The notes under the pieces: generated by a model
Told to the model about the DNA's origin: nothing
Databases searched by the model: none
What the model saw: the letters and a program-made list of their open reading frames with translations, nothing else
NCBI GenBank assembly: GCA_964412785.1
Contig: CAYPQD010000027.1
Coordinates: 1 to 30,244, forward strand
Direction of reading: 5' to 3'
DNA length: 30,244 nt
Source: UBA5336 sp964412785
Lineage (GTDB): Bacteria > Pseudomonadota > Alphaproteobacteria > Caulobacterales > Hyphomonadaceae
In this document: in pieces, positions 8,173 to 16,333 of the stretch
Layout of the letters: each line of letters opens with the position of its first letter
Numbering within the stretch: position 1 is the stretch's first letter
Translations under genes and position numbers: made by a program

Positions 8173-8201
8173 GCGGGCCCGGCCTTTCGAGCCGGGCCCG
8201 C
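8173..8201 (+). terminator. GC-rich 11-bp hairpin after the amidotransferase gene
   Basis: GCGGGCCCGGC at 8173-8183 pairs perfectly with GCCGGGCCCGC at 8191-8201 around a 7-nt loop, 24 bases after the amidotransferase stop. There is no following T-run, so if it terminates transcription it is not a canonical intrinsic terminator. GC-rich bacteria often show such T-poor hairpins at gene ends. Confidence 0.5.
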
Positions 8202-8416
8202 CAGTTGATGGAGCGGTGTGTGAAGCAGCATTGTGCTGCACCCTTACTACCGGCGGGGACACGCCTACGTTCCCAGCGATCCTGTAATTTTTTCCGTTGC
8301 GCCCCGCCAAGGAGGGGTGGCGTGTGAAGCCAAAGTGGCGCCACGCTGCATGACAGTCTTGCGAAAACGAACAGTATCGCTTCCTTGGCCACCGGTAAGG
8401 AATATATCGACGATCC
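8202..8416. other. Intergenic leader before the hydrolase-like gene
   Basis: This stretch holds no credible gene. It contains a small perfect hairpin, GCAGCA/TGCTGC with a 3-nt loop (8225-8239), a T6 run near 8288-8293 and the 10-bp palindrome GTGGCGCCAC at 8335-8344. A promoter is probably present, but I cannot place -35 and -10 boxes with confidence. Confidence 0.35.
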
Positions 8417-9280
8417 ATGGCTGCCGACCTTTCGCCGATCAACCGGGTCCTGCGGAACTGGGAAACATTGACGCTGGCGGGCGGCCAGGTCGTCGAGTTC
8501 CTTTGGTTCGGCGACAATGACGCGCGCCCGCTGGTCGTGCTCCATTCGATCGAGTACCCGGCACCGCCGCCCTGGTCGTTCTGCATGGAGGCGCGAGAGC
8601 GGGGCTTGTCGGTGGTGGCGATCCGTCGTCCCGGCTATGGCGCGTCGACCCCTGCCCTGTCACTGGAGGCGGAAAGCGCTGTCTACACCGAAGTGTTCGA
8701 CGTGCTGGAACTGGATGATGCGGTGCTGCTTGCCCATGGCTCGGCCTGCGCGGCGGGCTACAGCTTCTTTCTCGGCGAGCCGCGCGTCGCAATGGCAGCG
8801 CTGGCGAACAACTGCCTCGGCCCGCTGACACCCGACATTCTCAAGCCGGACTGGATTGACGCGGCGCTCCGCCAGGGCGCCGGGTCGCGCGCCGGCACGC
8901 GCCTTGCCCTTGGGGCGCTGAAATCGGCGGTCAAGCTGCGCGGCGCGCTCTGGGTCTATGAGGAAATGACCGGCGCCAGCGCAGGCGACCTCGCCTTCCT
9001 GTCGCGCGCCGCCGCGGAGGTGGAGGACGCGGCCCGCGCTTTCGCATCGCTTGACGCGGTCACCTTCAGCCGCGAGATCGAGTATGGCGTTGTTCGGACT
9101 CTGCCGGCCTTCAGGCAGGTCCGCCCGGACAGGCCGGTGCGTGTGCTGTGCGGCGAGGAGGCCTCTCCGGCGTTCAAGCGCCTGCTGGAAGAGCGGGCAG
9201 CCGGCTGCGCCATGCCGGTGACCTACCTGCCGGCCGGCGATTATTTCTGCGGCTACGTCAATCCGCTTGACTGGCTGTGA
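8417..9280 (+). CDS. Alpha/beta-hydrolase-fold protein with a degenerate catalytic site
   Basis: A 287-residue protein with the general plan of the alpha/beta-hydrolase family: an early strand PLVVLHSI (residues 38-45), the conserved turn RPGYGAS (71-77), and a nucleophile-elbow region LAHGSACAAGY where S109 sits in the Ser position but the following Gly is replaced by Cys (GSAC). The C-terminal segment where the catalytic His is expected reads LPAGDYFCGYVNPLDWL and has no histidine. It may therefore be a non-catalytic or ligand-binding member, but the fold call itself is inferred from motifs. The Shine-Dalgarno match (AAGGAA) is about 14 bases from the ATG, longer than usual. It precedes the sigma-factor gene by about 100 bp in the same direction. 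Confidence 0.65.
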   Translation: MAADLSPINRVLRNWETLTLAGGQVVEFLWFGDNDARPLVVLHSIEYPAPPPWSFCMEARERGLSVVAIRRPGYGASTPALSLEAESAVYTEVFDVLELDDAVLLAHGSACAAGYSFFLGEPRVAMAALANNCLGPLTPDILKPDWIDAALRQGAGSRAGTRLALGALKSAVKLRGALWVYEEMTGASAGDLAFLSRAAAEVEDAARAFASLDAVTFSREIEYGVVRTLPAFRQVRPDRPVRVLCGEEASPAFKRLLEERAAGCAMPVTYLPAGDYFCGYVNPLDWL

Positions 9281-9408
9281 CGGACCGGGCCGGGCCAGCA
9301 CGGTCGGCGCTCGCGGGGGAAGGCCTTCCTTAACGTATTGGAAAGGGGTGTGGCGCTTATTCTCACCCAGAGCGTGTCAGAATGGCCGCGACACAGGGAC
9401 ACCAGACC

Positions 9409-10059
9409 ATGACATCGCCACAACGGCAGATCGTATCGGCAGGGGGAGCCGGTAACGATTGTGCGGGGACAGATGCGGTGCGCGACGCTCGCTTTGTCGC
9501 AGAGCTGGAAGGCGCGCTGGCCGACCTTCGCCGCTATGCCCGGTATCTGTCGCGCGACGACATCGAGGGCGACGAGATTGTCCAGGCGGCGTGCCTGCGG
9601 GCCTGGTCGTCGCGCGGGCGCTGGGACGCGCAGCGCCCGCTCCGGGGGTGGCTGTTCCGGATCGCGCGGAATGCCTGGATCGACCGCTGCCAGTCCGGCC
9701 GGCGTGATCCGCTGATCTCGGCGGACGATTTTTACCTCACCGCTGCCAGCCCCTCGGCCATCGAGGCCCGGTCGGCGCTGCTGGATGTGGAGCGCCATCT
9801 CGATGGTCTCGCGCCGGTCCACCGGGACGTGGTGTTGCTCTGCCTCGTGCTCGGCCTCAGTCATGCCGAGGTCGCCGCACTCCTTGACTGCAACGAGCAG
9901 ACCGTTCGTACCCGTCTGCACCGCGCACGCCGCGCGCTCGGGTCGGACGTGGCGGTGCACGCACCGGCGGCGGCGAGCCCGCTGCCTGGGCGTGTCGATG
10001 AACGGCTGCTTGCAGAGGCGCAGTTGCGGCTGGAGACGATCCGGTGCGCTGCGACGTGA
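9409..10059 (+). CDS. ECF-type RNA polymerase sigma factor
   Basis: A sigma-70 family factor of the small extracytoplasmic-function kind, about 216 residues from ATG 9409. Region 2 spans about residues 35-98 (RRYARYLSRDDIEGDEIVQAA, then PLRGWLFRIARNAWIDRCQ). Region 4 spans about 122-176 with the helix-turn-helix GLSHAEVAALLDCNEQTVRTRLHRARRAL. Regions 1.1 and 3 are absent. ATG 9409 follows AGGGA; an in-frame ATG at 9382 would add nine residues and lacks a good Shine-Dalgarno. A 40-residue tail follows region 4. No anti-sigma factor (no zinc-binding or single-span protein) is encoded next to it. Which promoters it reads is unknown. Confidence 0.88.
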   Translation: MTSPQRQIVSAGGAGNDCAGTDAVRDARFVAELEGALADLRRYARYLSRDDIEGDEIVQAACLRAWSSRGRWDAQRPLRGWLFRIARNAWIDRCQSGRRDPLISADDFYLTAASPSAIEARSALLDVERHLDGLAPVHRDVVLLCLVLGLSHAEVAALLDCNEQTVRTRLHRARRALGSDVAVHAPAAASPLPGRVDERLLAEAQLRLETIRCAAT

Positions 10060-10125
10060 CGGACCCTGCCGCGCCCTGCGCCCCGGTCTTTCCCCTCGGC
10101 GCCGACAATGCCATAAAAAGGCGAT

Positions 10126-10145
10126 CCGGGGCTGTGGCGCCCCGG
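10126..10145 (+). other. Hairpin between the sigma-factor and vWA genes
   Basis: CCGGGGC (10126-10132) pairs with GCCCCGG (10139-10145) around a 6-nt loop, 30 bases before the vWA start codon. No T-run follows on the plus strand. It could attenuate readthrough or affect translation of the vWA gene. Confidence 0.35.
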
Positions 10146-10175
10146 GTGAAGGTTGGTGTGGGGAGTATTACCGGC

Positions 10176-12422
10176 ATGGTGAAGTGGACAGCGGGCGCGT
10201 TCGGAGCGGCAGCACTGGCCCTTGCGGCTGCAACTCCAGCTCAGGCGCAGGGTACGCCGCCGCGCGAGGATGTCATCCTTGTCCTTGATGCCTCAGGTTC
10301 GATGTGGGGCCAGATCGACGGCGAAGCAAAGATCACGATTGCCCGCAACGTCGTGGGCGAACTGCTTGAAGACCTGCCGGAAACGCGCCGGCTTGGCCTT
10401 GTTGCCTATGGTCACACCCGCAAGGGCGACTGCAACGACATCGAGACGCTGGCCGAGGTCGGGGCAAGCCGGGCGGAAATCCGCAGGGCCGTCGAGGCCA
10501 TCAACCCGAAGGGCATGACGCCGATCAGCGCATCGGTGCGGTTTGCGGCCGAACAGCTGCGCTATACCGAAATGCCGGCAACAGTCATCCTCGTCAGCGA
10601 TGGCGAGGAAACCTGTAATCTCGACCCCTGCGAGGTCGGCACGGCGCTTGAAGCGTCCGGTGTGAATTTCACCGCCCATGTCATAGGGTTTGACATCGAG
10701 AACGAAGCCCACCGCGCGCAGCTGCAGTGCCTGGCGGAGAACACGGGCGGGATCTATGTCAATGCGTCGAACTCGGCCGAACTGGCCGACGCGCTGGAGC
10801 AGACGGTCGCCGAGGCACCGGAGATGGTGCGCGAAACGATTCTCAGCCTGCGGGCGACCGACCTCAAGGGCGGGCCGGAGATCGAGACCGGGCTCGACTG
10901 GCGGGTGACACTGGCCGGAACGGACGACGAAGTTCACGCTGTGTCAGGGACTGGCAACAGCGAGGTGGAGCTGGCGGCGGGGACCTATGACGTGTCCGTG
11001 GCCTGGCCGGAGATGGGTCTTGAGGGGGAAACTCTCGGGGTAGTCCTGCGTGAGGGCGCGCCGCGCACGGTCACCATTGCCCTGGAGCAGGCGCTGGAGG
11101 CGACGCTTGCGATCGAGCCTGAGGGAACTGCTCCGGTGAGCTCGGAGATTACCGTGACGTGGACCGGCCCGGCCCGGCGCGGCGACTTCATCACCATCAC
11201 GGCCCCCGATGCGGCGCCGAGCTCCTACAGCGACTATGAGTATCCCGCGCGGTCTGGCAATCGGCTGACGCTGCGAATGCCGGTCGATCCGGGAGCCTAT
11301 GAGGTTCGCTACGTCGTCGGGTCGGCACCGAACCTTGTGATTGCGCGCATGCCCATCGAGGCCGTGCCGACCGAGGCGACGCTGAGCGCGCCGGACACGG
11401 TGAATGCCGGCGCCGTCGTTGCCGTCGAGTGGGCCGGTCCCGGCTACAATGACGACTGGATCACCATCGTGAAGCCTGAGGCCGGCGAGCGCAGCTATGG
11501 CGACTACGCCCATACGCGAAACGGCAATCCGCTTGAACTCACAGCCCCGCTGGAGGCGGGTGCCTATGAGGTGCGTTATGTTCAGGCCGGAGAGAAGGTG
11601 ATCGTCCGCCGTCCGATCATGGTCGAAGCGGTCGGGGCGCGGGTAACAGGGCCGGCGTCAGCCACCGTTGGCACCGTCCATGATATCGACTGGCTCGGCC
11701 CGAACGGCCAACGTGACTGGATCACGGTTGTTGCGCCGGATGCGGGCGCGCGGTCCTATGGCGATTATGCAAAGACCCGGGACGGCTCGCCCATCTCCCT
11801 CAAGATGCCGCTGGAGCCGGGCACATACGAGATCCGCTATGTCCAGGGTGGCGAGCAGGTGATCGCCCGCCAGCCTATTGAGATTGTCGAGGCAGAGGTG
11901 ACGCTGACCGCGCCTGACGAGGCGACGGTCGGCCAGAAGGTGGAGATCGCGTTCCAGGGGCCCGGCGTAAAGGGCGACTGGCTGACGGTGGTCGCGCCCG
12001 ATGCGGGCGCGCGCCGCTATGGCGATTATGCCCGTGCGATTGACGGCTCGCCAGCGAGGATCGACGTGCCGCTGGAGCCCGGCACCTATGAGGTGCGTTA
12101 TGTCCTTGACGGCAGGCGGGTTGTGGCCACCAAGCCGATCACGATCCGCGAGTCCGAGGCTTCGATTGCCGGCCCGGCGCGCGTGGTTGCCGGGGAGCGG
12201 TTCGAGGTGGACTGGACCGGTCCGGGCAACAACCGGGACATGCTGACCGTGGTCGGCCCTGACCAGCCGGCCCAGCGCTATGAGGATTATCGCTATACCC
12301 GTCAGGGCTCACCGGCGGCGCTGACCGCGCCGTCAACGCCGGGACGGTATGAACTGCGCTATGTTCTGGGAGGCAGGCGGGTAATCGCCACTACGCCGAT
12401 CGAGGTGGTCGGACGGGAGTGA
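10176..12422 (+). CDS. Exported von Willebrand factor A protein with five tandem Ig-like modules
   Basis: A 748-residue protein. The signal peptide is MVKWTAGAFGAAALALAAAT followed by PAQAQ, with cleavage near residue 25. The vWA domain covers about 32-215 with a complete metal-ion-dependent adhesion site: DASGS (D38, S40, S42), T115 in GMTPIS and D142 in VSDGEE. Cys residues at 86, 147, 152 and 185 could form disulfides. After a linker domain (about 222-306), five similar modules begin at residues 308, 400, 487, 574 and 661, each with a W-x-GP...D-(W/F)-(I/L)-T core and a Y-E-(V/I)-R-Y-V strand. The start at ATG 10176 follows GGGAG ten bases upstream; the open frame extends to 10044, overlapping the sigma gene. 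It is probably periplasmic or surface-associated; the ligand is unknown. Confidence 0.88.
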   Translation: MVKWTAGAFGAAALALAAATPAQAQGTPPREDVILVLDASGSMWGQIDGEAKITIARNVVGELLEDLPETRRLGLVAYGHTRKGDCNDIETLAEVGASRAEIRRAVEAINPKGMTPISASVRFAAEQLRYTEMPATVILVSDGEETCNLDPCEVGTALEASGVNFTAHVIGFDIENEAHRAQLQCLAENTGGIYVNASNSAELADALEQTVAEAPEMVRETILSLRATDLKGGPEIETGLDWRVTLAGTDDEVHAVSGTGNSEVELAAGTYDVSVAWPEMGLEGETLGVVLREGAPRTVTIALEQALEATLAIEPEGTAPVSSEITVTWTGPARRGDFITITAPDAAPSSYSDYEYPARSGNRLTLRMPVDPGAYEVRYVVGSAPNLVIARMPIEAVPTEATLSAPDTVNAGAVVAVEWAGPGYNDDWITIVKPEAGERSYGDYAHTRNGNPLELTAPLEAGAYEVRYVQAGEKVIVRRPIMVEAVGARVTGPASATVGTVHDIDWLGPNGQRDWITVVAPDAGARSYGDYAKTRDGSPISLKMPLEPGTYEIRYVQGGEQVIARQPIEIVEAEVTLTAPDEATVGQKVEIAFQGPGVKGDWLTVVAPDAGARRYGDYARAIDGSPARIDVPLEPGTYEVRYVLDGRRVVATKPITIRESEASIAGPARVVAGERFEVDWTGPGNNRDMLTVVGPDQPAQRYEDYRYTRQGSPAALTAPSTPGRYELRYVLGGRRVIATTPIEVVGRE
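11373..12422 (+). repeat. Tandem coding repeat of 261-bp period in the vWA gene
   Basis: Modules 2-5 of the vWA protein start at 11373, 11634, 11895 and 12156, exactly 261 bp (87 codons) apart. A more diverged first module of 92 codons starts at 11097. Short identical DNA words recur, such as GATGCGGGCGCGC in modules 3 and 4, which points to internal duplication. Modules 3 and 4 are the most alike. Confidence 0.85.
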
Positions 12423-12431
12423 TTGGCCCGG

Positions 12432-12470
12432 CGGAGCCAAACCGCCGACCTCGCCCTTGCAGATCGCGTC
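12432..12470 (-). pseudogene. tRNA-like relic downstream of the vWA gene
   Basis: The stretch GGAGCCA (12433-12439) followed by AACCGCCGACCTCG (12439-12453) matches the 3' acceptor and T-arm region of the intact tRNA-Ala at 12741-12816, with about ten bases missing between the two blocks. Similarity fades after the anticodon-arm region (TTGC, GCGTC). It cannot fold as a tRNA. It looks like a decayed tRNA fragment in the same orientation as the intact gene, about 300 bp away. Confidence 0.45.
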
Positions 12471-12545
12471 TTCGCTGATCGGGCCGGATGAACGCAATGG
12501 CGCGATCGCGAAGTCGTCTCGCACCGCTAGAGCGATCGGCAAGTC

Positions 12546-12740
12546 ATGACCGGGTCCTGTCGTCTCGGCAGCATCCTGGCCGGAATGGCCTGCCTGGCGC
12601 TGGCCGCCTGCACTGAGACCTCGGATATATTGACCTCGAACGACCCCTGCAGACCCTCAACAGCCCGTTCGGAGCAAATGTGTAACCCATCTCTCCGCAA
12701 CACTCCGTTACCTGTGTCTCCGGTATGGACGAGCGGAAAA
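12546..12740 (+). pseudogene. Possible truncated lipoprotein reading frame
   Basis: The frame opens with a convincing lipoprotein signal, LGSILAGMACLALAAC, with the lipobox LAAC ending at residue 22 and then TETSDILTSNDP. No stop occurs before the tRNA gene, and past about 12740 the frame merely reads the antisense of tRNA-Ala, so the authentic C-terminus is missing. No good Shine-Dalgarno precedes the ATG. It is either a stub of a small lipoprotein gene cut off by rearrangement next to the tRNA, or chance. Confidence 0.35.
12682..12722. repeat. Two direct 16-mers with 25-bp spacing beside tRNA-Ala
   Basis: GTAACCCATCTCTCCG at 12682-12697 and GTTACCTGTGTCTCCG at 12707-12722 agree at 12 of 16 positions. 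The start with TGTAACC and the repeated sub-terminal words resemble the transposase-binding ends of IS481-like elements as I remember them, but no transposase gene is present. It could be an orphan IS end. Confidence 0.35.
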
Positions 12741-12816
<76 letters not shown>

Positions 12817-12879
12817 GCCGGCTGCGGCAGGCTGAGTGCATACGCCCGCCGCAGCGCGTTTTCAAGCGCGTTTGTCGTT

Positions 12880-13659
12880 TCAGCCGAAGCGGTAGCGCAC
12901 ACCGATACTGAAGACGTTCTGCTGGTTCTCGATCTCCAGCGTGCCGGGGAACAGGTCGTTGCTGACCTCGATCTCCTCGCTGGCGCGATAGGCGTATTCA
13001 CCGAACACGTCGACCTGCGGGCTGATCCCGAACGCGGCGCCTGCCTTGAGTTGGTAGGCGAATTTTGTCTCGCCATCGTCTATGATTCCGACGCCCGACG
13101 GGTTGTAGGTCACGTCAGTATCGAGAAATCCGATGCCGGCGCCGACATAGGGCGAGAGACGCTGGCCGCGGTTGAAGTCGTAGTACAGGTTGGCGAAGGC
13201 ACCGAGGGTCGTGATCTCGCCGCGGCCGTCGGCGACGACATCGCCGACACTGGCGCCGAGCTGGGTTTGCGAGCCGGTCAGCAGGGCCGCGTCAACACCG
13301 TCGATATCGATGCCAGCGACTGTGACACCGGAGTGGGTGTCCACGTCGGCCTGTGTGTAGACGAGTTCCACCCCTGAGCGCAGTGCGCTGCCATAGGTGA
13401 GGCCGACCTCGCCAGCGAGCGCGAGGCCGCCCTCGAATTCGGTCTGCCAGCCATAGGGGGTGCCGGCATCGATCGGCGTACCAAAGGGCAGGACGGGTTC
13501 GCCATTGCCGGTGGTGAAGGCGCCGGTGGAGCCGGAATTGTCGCTCTCATTGTGCTGCGCGTAGCCGACCGAGCCGCTGACATACCAGGACTGGGCCGTG
13601 GCCACACCCGTGATCGAAAGCGCTGCAGCGAGCGCGGTGATGGATTTCCAGAATTTCAT
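12880..13659 (-). CDS. Small outer-membrane beta-barrel protein (OmpA/OmpW-like barrel)
   Basis: A 259-residue protein with a Sec signal peptide (KFWKSITALAAALSITGVATA, cleavage after A22) and then SWYVSGSVGYAQ, the usual opening strand of the outer-membrane beta-barrel family. Alternating hydrophobic strands recur: GGLALAGEVGLTYG, GAFANLYYDFN, LSPYVGAGIGFL, KFAYQLKAGAAFG, VDVFGEYAYRA and the terminal FSIGVRYRFG. No peptidoglycan-binding OmpA C-terminal domain is present. The start at 13659 follows GGAGA six bases upstream. An AT-rich block 60-100 bp upstream probably carries its promoter. Function is probably structural or small-molecule passage; no substrate can be inferred. Confidence 0.88.
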   Translation of the reverse strand: MKFWKSITALAAALSITGVATAQSWYVSGSVGYAQHNESDNSGSTGAFTTGNGEPVLPFGTPIDAGTPYGWQTEFEGGLALAGEVGLTYGSALRSGVELVYTQADVDTHSGVTVAGIDIDGVDAALLTGSQTQLGASVGDVVADGRGEITTLGAFANLYYDFNRGQRLSPYVGAGIGFLDTDVTYNPSGVGIIDDGETKFAYQLKAGAAFGISPQVDVFGEYAYRASEEIEVSNDLFPGTLEIENQQNVFSIGVRYRFG

Positions 13660-14029
13660 CGGGGGTCTCCTCATGGGTCTCAGGTCATCGCACCGCATTA
13701 CCAGCCGACGTTCACGGCAAATACCATAACATATATGCAATACAATAATTATTTTTCGGACAGTCTCGCTGTCCCGCTCCGAGGTCAGGCAGGCCGGGAA
13801 GCGTCTGCCTAGGGTCCGGGCGTTGCGTGGCAACGGGTTGGCAGGCCAGCAGTTCCAGCCGCCATCAATCATTGCAATCGCCCCTTCCCGGTGGCACGGA
13901 GCTTGCTCAACGACAGATAACGACAGACGAAGCCTGCTGCATTCGGGACGCCTGCGAGGGGCTGTCGGGTGGCAAGCGGTGCGACGGGCCTCAACAGGCC
14001 TGGCGTGGACTGACACAAGGGGATCGCCC
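13660..14029. promoter_or_regulatory. Divergent intergenic region between the barrel gene and ugd
   Basis: These 370 bp carry no credible gene. Bases 13718-13757 are strikingly AT-rich for this GC-rich window and include ATATATGCAATACAATAAT, which fits promoter DNA for the minus-strand barrel gene; I cannot fix the exact -10 and -35. Next to it, GGACAG/CTGTCC (13758-13774) forms a 6-bp hairpin with a 5-nt loop. The final bases before ugd hold AAGGGGAT, a good ribosome-binding site. Confidence 0.5.
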
Positions 14030-15349
14030 ATGCGCGTTGCGATGATCGGAACAGGATATGTCGGGCTGGTGTCCGGCGCCTGCTTTGCCGACTTCGGTCA
14101 CGTGGTGACGTGCGTCGACAAGGACGCCAGCAAGATCGAGCGGCTGAACCGGGGCGAAATCCCGATCTTCGAGCCGGGCCTCGACAATCTTGTTGCCAAG
14201 AACGTCCGCGAGGAACGCCTGTTCTTCACCACGCAGGCGCGCGAGGCGATCCGCGGGGCCGAAGCGGTGTTCATTGCGGTCGGTACGCCGTCGCGCCGCG
14301 GTGACGGCCATGCCGACCTGTCCTATGTCTACGCGGCGGCAGAAGAGATTGCCGACCTGATCGACGGCTTCACAGTGATTGTCACCAAGTCGACCGTGCC
14401 GGTCGGTACCGGCGACGAGGTCGAGGCGATCATACGCAACCGCCAGCCGCAGGCCGATTTCGCGGTGGTCTCCAATCCGGAGTTCCTGCGCGAGGGCGCG
14501 GCGATCAAGGACTTCAAGATCCCCGACCGGGTGGTCGTCGGCACCGATGACGAACGGGCGCGCGATGTGATGCGCGAGCTCTACCGGCCACTGTTCCTGA
14601 ACGAGACCCCGATCCTCTTCACGTCGCGGCGCACGTCCGAACTCATAAAATATGCGGCCAACGCCTTCCTCGCGGTCAAGATCACCTTCATCAACGAGAT
14701 CGCGGACCTGTGCGAGGCGGTCGGCGCGAACGTGCAGGAAGTTTCCCGGGGGATCGGCCTCGACGGACGGATCGGCGCCAAGTTCCTGCATGCCGGCCCG
14801 GGCTATGGCGGCTCCTGCTTTCCGAAGGACACCCTGGCGCTGACCAAGACCGCCAATGATTGCGGCTCGCCGGTGCGCATTGTCGACACCGTGGTTGAGG
14901 TCAATGACTCCCGCAAGAAGGCGATGGCCGGAAAGATCATCAGGGCGATGGGCGGCGATGTCTCCGGGCGGACGATCGCAGTCCTCGGCCTCGCCTTCAA
15001 GCCGAACACGGATGACATGCGCGATGCTCCCTCGCTGGACATCGTCCCGGCACTGGTCGAGGCCGGTGCGCAGGTGAAGGGCTATGACCCGGAAGCGATG
15101 CACGAGGCGCGCAGGCTGCTCACCGACATGGCCTTCTGTGACACCCCCTGGGCGGCCATCGAGGGCGCCGACGCGCTGGTGATCATCACCGAATGGGACC
15201 AGTTCCGCGCCCTCGACCTGCAGCGGGTCAAATCGGCCATGGCCGGCGATGTCGTGGTCGACCTGCGCAACATCTATGACCCGGCCGACATGACCGCCCG
15301 CGGCTTTGCCTACACCTCCGTCGGCCGGCCCCTCGCCAGAACGGACTGA
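14030..15349 (+). CDS. ugd: UDP-glucose 6-dehydrogenase
   Basis: A 439-residue enzyme that oxidises UDP-glucose to UDP-glucuronate with two NAD+. The N-terminal dinucleotide fold is MRVAMIGTGYVGLVSG. The catalytic cysteine is C263 in GPGYGGSCFPKD, and the conserved lysine is K207 in ELIKYAANAFLAVKI. The C-terminal UDP-binding domain contains GLAFKPNTDDMRDAPS. Length is typical (about 435-440). The start at ATG 14030 follows AAGGGGAT. It ends 4 bp before the UXS start, so the two are surely cotranscribed and their products act in sequence. Confidence 0.97.
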   Translation: MRVAMIGTGYVGLVSGACFADFGHVVTCVDKDASKIERLNRGEIPIFEPGLDNLVAKNVREERLFFTTQAREAIRGAEAVFIAVGTPSRRGDGHADLSYVYAAAEEIADLIDGFTVIVTKSTVPVGTGDEVEAIIRNRQPQADFAVVSNPEFLREGAAIKDFKIPDRVVVGTDDERARDVMRELYRPLFLNETPILFTSRRTSELIKYAANAFLAVKITFINEIADLCEAVGANVQEVSRGIGLDGRIGAKFLHAGPGYGGSCFPKDTLALTKTANDCGSPVRIVDTVVEVNDSRKKAMAGKIIRAMGGDVSGRTIAVLGLAFKPNTDDMRDAPSLDIVPALVEAGAQVKGYDPEAMHEARRLLTDMAFCDTPWAAIEGADALVIITEWDQFRALDLQRVKSAMAGDVVVDLRNIYDPADMTARGFAYTSVGRPLARTD

Positions 15350-15353
15350 ACCC

Positions 15354-16319
15354 ATGCATCTCGCACCACGCATTCTGATTACCGGCGGGGCCGGCTTTAT
15401 CGGCTCATTCCTTTGCGAACGTCTTCTCGCAGACGGGGCAGAAGTCCTGTGTGTGGACAATTTCTTCACCGGCACGCGCACCAATGTCCGCCACCTGATG
15501 GACCATCCCCGCTTTGAGCTGATGCGCCATGATGTGACCTTCCCGCTTTATGTGGAGGTCGACGAGATCTACAACATGGCCTGCCCGGCCAGCCCGGTGC
15601 ACTACCAGTTCGACCCGGTGCAGACGACCAAGACGTCCGTCCATGGTGCGATCAACATGCTCGGCCTGGCCAAGCGCACACGCGCGAAAATCCTGCAGGC
15701 CTCGACCAGCGAGGTCTATGGCGATCCGGACGTGCACCCGCAGCCGGAAAGCTATTGGGGCAATGTCAACCCGCTTGGCCCGCGCGCATGCTATGATGAG
15801 GGCAAGCGGTGTGCGGAGACCCTGTTCTTCGACTATCACCGCCAGCACAAGCTGCGCATAAAGGTGGCGCGTATCTTCAACACCTATGGCCCGCGCATGC
15901 ACCCGAATGACGGGCGCGTGGTCTCCAATTTCATCATGCAGGCCCTGCGCGGCGAGGACATCACGCTCTATGGCGACGGGCTGCAGACCCGCAGCTTCTG
16001 CTATGTCGACGACCTGGCGGAGGGCCTGGTGCGGCTCATGAACACCGATGATGCGATAACCGGGCCGGTCAATCTCGGCAATCCTGGCGAGTTCACCATC
16101 CGCCAGCTCGCCGAGGCGATCATCGATCTCACCGGCTCGAAATCGAAACTCGTGCACAAGCCGCTGCCGCAGGATGACCCCCGCCAGCGCCAGCCCGATA
16201 TCAGAAAGGCGCGCGAGTTGCTTGGCTGGGAGCCCACCGTGGCGCTGCGCGCGGGCCTTTCGAGGACGATCGCCTATTTCGATGGTATGCAGGGCGAGCT
16301 GCGGGCCGCGGCGGAATAG
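15354..16319 (+). CDS. uxs: UDP-glucuronate decarboxylase (UDP-xylose synthase)
   Basis: A 321-residue extended short-chain dehydrogenase/reductase that converts UDP-glucuronate to UDP-xylose. The NAD-binding motif is TGGAGFIGS (residues 10-18). The catalytic set expected for UXS is visible: T118 and E120 in ASTSEVYGDP, and Y147 with K151 in CYDEGKR. Family-diagnostic words are MACPASPVHYQ and NVNPLGPRACYDEGKR, which separate it from UDP-galactose epimerases and from the oxidative ArnA decarboxylase. It starts 4 bp after ugd, whose product is its substrate, and is followed 14 bp later by glmM. Confidence 0.93.
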   Translation: MHLAPRILITGGAGFIGSFLCERLLADGAEVLCVDNFFTGTRTNVRHLMDHPRFELMRHDVTFPLYVEVDEIYNMACPASPVHYQFDPVQTTKTSVHGAINMLGLAKRTRAKILQASTSEVYGDPDVHPQPESYWGNVNPLGPRACYDEGKRCAETLFFDYHRQHKLRIKVARIFNTYGPRMHPNDGRVVSNFIMQALRGEDITLYGDGLQTRSFCYVDDLAEGLVRLMNTDDAITGPVNLGNPGEFTIRQLAEAIIDLTGSKSKLVHKPLPQDDPRQRQPDIRKARELLGWEPTVALRAGLSRTIAYFDGMQGELRAAAE

Positions 16320-16333
16320 GACGCTGGACCGCC

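Noticed and set aside
8173..8239. Riboswitch in the leader of the hydrolase-like gene
   Set aside because: Only two simple hairpins are seen, with no conserved multi-helix junction or known consensus.
7220..8545. A 441-codon minus-strand open frame under the amidotransferase gene
   Set aside because: Antisense shadow; no motif, and the plus strand encodes a complete catalytic triad.
11097..12422. CRISPR or DNA-level satellite array
   Set aside because: The 261-bp periodicity is in frame and encodes repeated protein modules; there are no short identical repeats with unique spacers.
13758..13774. Intrinsic terminator beside the AT-rich block
   Set aside because: The T-run lies before the hairpin on the plus strand, and the minus strand has an A-rich rather than T-rich tail after it.
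13991..15484. A 497-codon minus-strand open frame under ugd
   Set aside because: Antisense shadow of a fully supported enzyme gene.
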